A stretch of DNA of 64,000 nucleotides from G963556115 sp963675945 (GTDB lineage: Bacteria; Planctomycetota; SZUA-567): assembly GCA_963675945.1 (NCBI GenBank), contig OY780932.1:186001-250000 (forward strand), written 5' to 3'. The notes under the pieces are model-generated. The model was not told where the DNA came from. It did not search any database and saw only the letters and a program-made list of their open reading frames with translations. Position 1 is the stretch's first letter. Every line of letters starts with the position of its first letter. Shown in pieces: positions 63,130-64,000 of this stretch. The position numbers were made by a program, and so were the translations under genes.

Positions 63130-64000
63130 TCAGGCCATTCGCTCCAGAATATTGACCGAATCCCCCCTGCCCTGCCCCTGCTTTCTGCCGAAAGATTTCA
63201 GCCATTCTGCAAGTGAGAAATGCTCCTCCTCTTCATTCAAAGCAGTCTTGTCCGGGTATATCGCGTAAAGCCTCCGGTACTGCTCAGGCGTAACATTAGG
63301 CATAAGAACATTGGCGCCGCAGCTCAATCCTTGTAGCCGCCCCGACGCACCTTCCAGCGTCGCCAGCGCAGTTGTACTCGGGATATTAGATTTAGGACAG
63401 ACAATCCTGGCCAGCGCCACAACCTTGCAGGCCATCGACACCGTCGCCGGCACAATCTGCCTCAACTCCTGGTTAAAACTGAGAGGTGTTCCGGGAGCGG
63501 CAATATATGGTCCAATTCCTATCATATCCAGATCTAGCTTTTTAAACATAAGCAGATCATTTACCAGATCTTCATAACTCTGCCCCGGAATACCAACCAT
63601 CACCCCACTTCCGATCTCATAACCAATTTTGCGAAGACTACGGAGTATCGCAAAGCGATCACTCACCTTATTCGCCAAATTGGGGTGAATTTTTGCATAT
63701 AGCCCTTGATTGGAGGTCTCAAACCTGAGCAGATACCTGTCGGCACCGGCAGCAAACCACTCTTCAAATTCCTTGGGTTCCCGCTCACCGAGCGACAAAG
63801 TAATCGCCAGTCCCGTCTCACCCTTGATCATTTTGAGTAGTTCTGCCACCCACGCTGTATCTACGCCCCAATCCTCACCCGACTGTAAAACAATGGTACC
63901 ATAATTGAGTTTCTTGATCTCACGGGCACATTCAAGAATCTCTGCCTGGCTCATCCGGTACCGCTGTACATCTCTGGAGGTAGCAGCAATCCCGCAGTAT
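63130..64000 (-). CDS. hydE: [FeFe]-hydrogenase maturase HydE, C-terminal part (runs off right edge)
   Basis: About 290 residues are in the window; the reading frame is still open at the right edge. The part nearest the edge reads YCGIAATSRDVQRYRMS, which contains the last Cys of the radical SAM CxxxCxxC. Then TIVLQSGEDWGVDTAWV, RYLLRFETSNQGLYAKIHPN, GSGVMVGIPGQSYEDL and GPYIAAPGTPL follow, all typical of HydE. HydE helps build the active-site cluster of [FeFe] hydrogenase, so this organism probably makes or uses H2. BioB-like or PylB-like enzymes are the nearest alternatives, but the RYRMS and ETS motifs favour HydE. Confidence 0.88.
   Translation of the reverse strand, partial: YCGIAATSRDVQRYRMSQAEILECAREIKKLNYGTIVLQSGEDWGVDTAWVAELLKMIKGETGLAITLSLGEREPKEFEEWFAAGADRYLLRFETSNQGLYAKIHPNLANKVSDRFAILRSLRKIGYEIGSGVMVGIPGQSYEDLVNDLLMFKKLDLDMIGIGPYIAAPGTPLSFNQELRQIVPATVSMACKVVALARIVCPKSNIPSTTALATLEGASGRLQGLSCGANVLMPNVTPEQYRRLYAIYPDKTALNEEEEHFSLAEWLKSFGRKQGQGRGDSVNILERMA

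Noticed and set aside
1..64000. CRISPR array, rRNA, tRNA
   Set aside because: No regularly spaced direct repeats and no rRNA or tRNA-like sequence were noticed on either strand by eye; short or degenerate tRNAs could still be missed.

Overview
The window reads as a fermentative, flagellated or formerly flagellated, Gram-negative-type bacterium of moderate, slightly AT-rich composition. Signs are outer-membrane TolC and HlyD proteins, sigma-54 regulation, two glycyl radical enzymes with an activase, an [FeFe]-hydrogenase maturase (HydE) at the right edge, a flagellin remnant and a Rho with a long Asn-rich insert. A member of the PVC group (for example Lentisphaerota) would fit, but this is a low-confidence impression from gene content, not a measurement.

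Region 1 (1-11800, minus strand) is a candidate protein-secretion island. It runs, in transcription order: a small cytosolic protein, a HlyD-type adaptor, a TolC lipoprotein with a roughly 330-residue acidic N-terminal region, a PstS-like binding protein, a GAF-HlyD adaptor, a PqqD/M50/HlyD membrane protein, a shortened SecA-like motor, and the start of a LEPR-XLL-type surface protein that leaves the window on the left. Terminator hairpins split it into at least three transcripts.

Region 2 (12268-24523, plus strand) is a sugar-uptake and signalling locus. A sigma-54 enhancer-binding response regulator is followed by a single protein that joins an RbsA-like ABC ATPase, a PAS-like region and a histidine kinase. 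A duplication has produced two substrate-binding proteins. Each keeps a putative enhancer palindrome, a -24/-12-like element and a 5' leader hairpin upstream, and a roughly 190-nt structured RNA downstream. The second copy of the ABC-kinase gene is a deleted pseudogene. ABC ATPase, permease, SDR and zinc alcohol dehydrogenase genes follow.

Region 3 (24565-40500, minus strand) looks like one eleven-gene operon: ROK kinase, glycyl radical enzyme 1, two binding proteins, ATPase, two permeases, glycyl radical enzyme 2, activase, a large ASKHA protein and a zinc dehydrogenase. It starts at a good promoter overlapped by a palindrome and is divergent from a GntR/LacI-type regulator gene. It appears to import a polyol or deoxysugar and dehydrate or cleave it by radical chemistry.

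Region 4 (41680-50442) holds a decayed IS200-type element and an operon for import and breakdown of 5-deoxyribose or 5-methylthioribose (binding protein, ATPase, permease, MtnK, MtnA, class II aldolase: the DHAP-shunt set), divergent from a LacI-type regulator. Because radical-SAM activases release 5'-deoxyadenosine, its position next to the radical-enzyme operon is suggestive.

Region 5 (50481-64000) has a broken flagellin locus with an inverted repeat-domain fragment, a large hybrid histidine kinase, a small unknown protein, and a plus-strand housekeeping run: polA, a membrane-anchored coaE and rho. It ends with hydE on the minus strand. I saw no rRNA, tRNA or CRISPR array.
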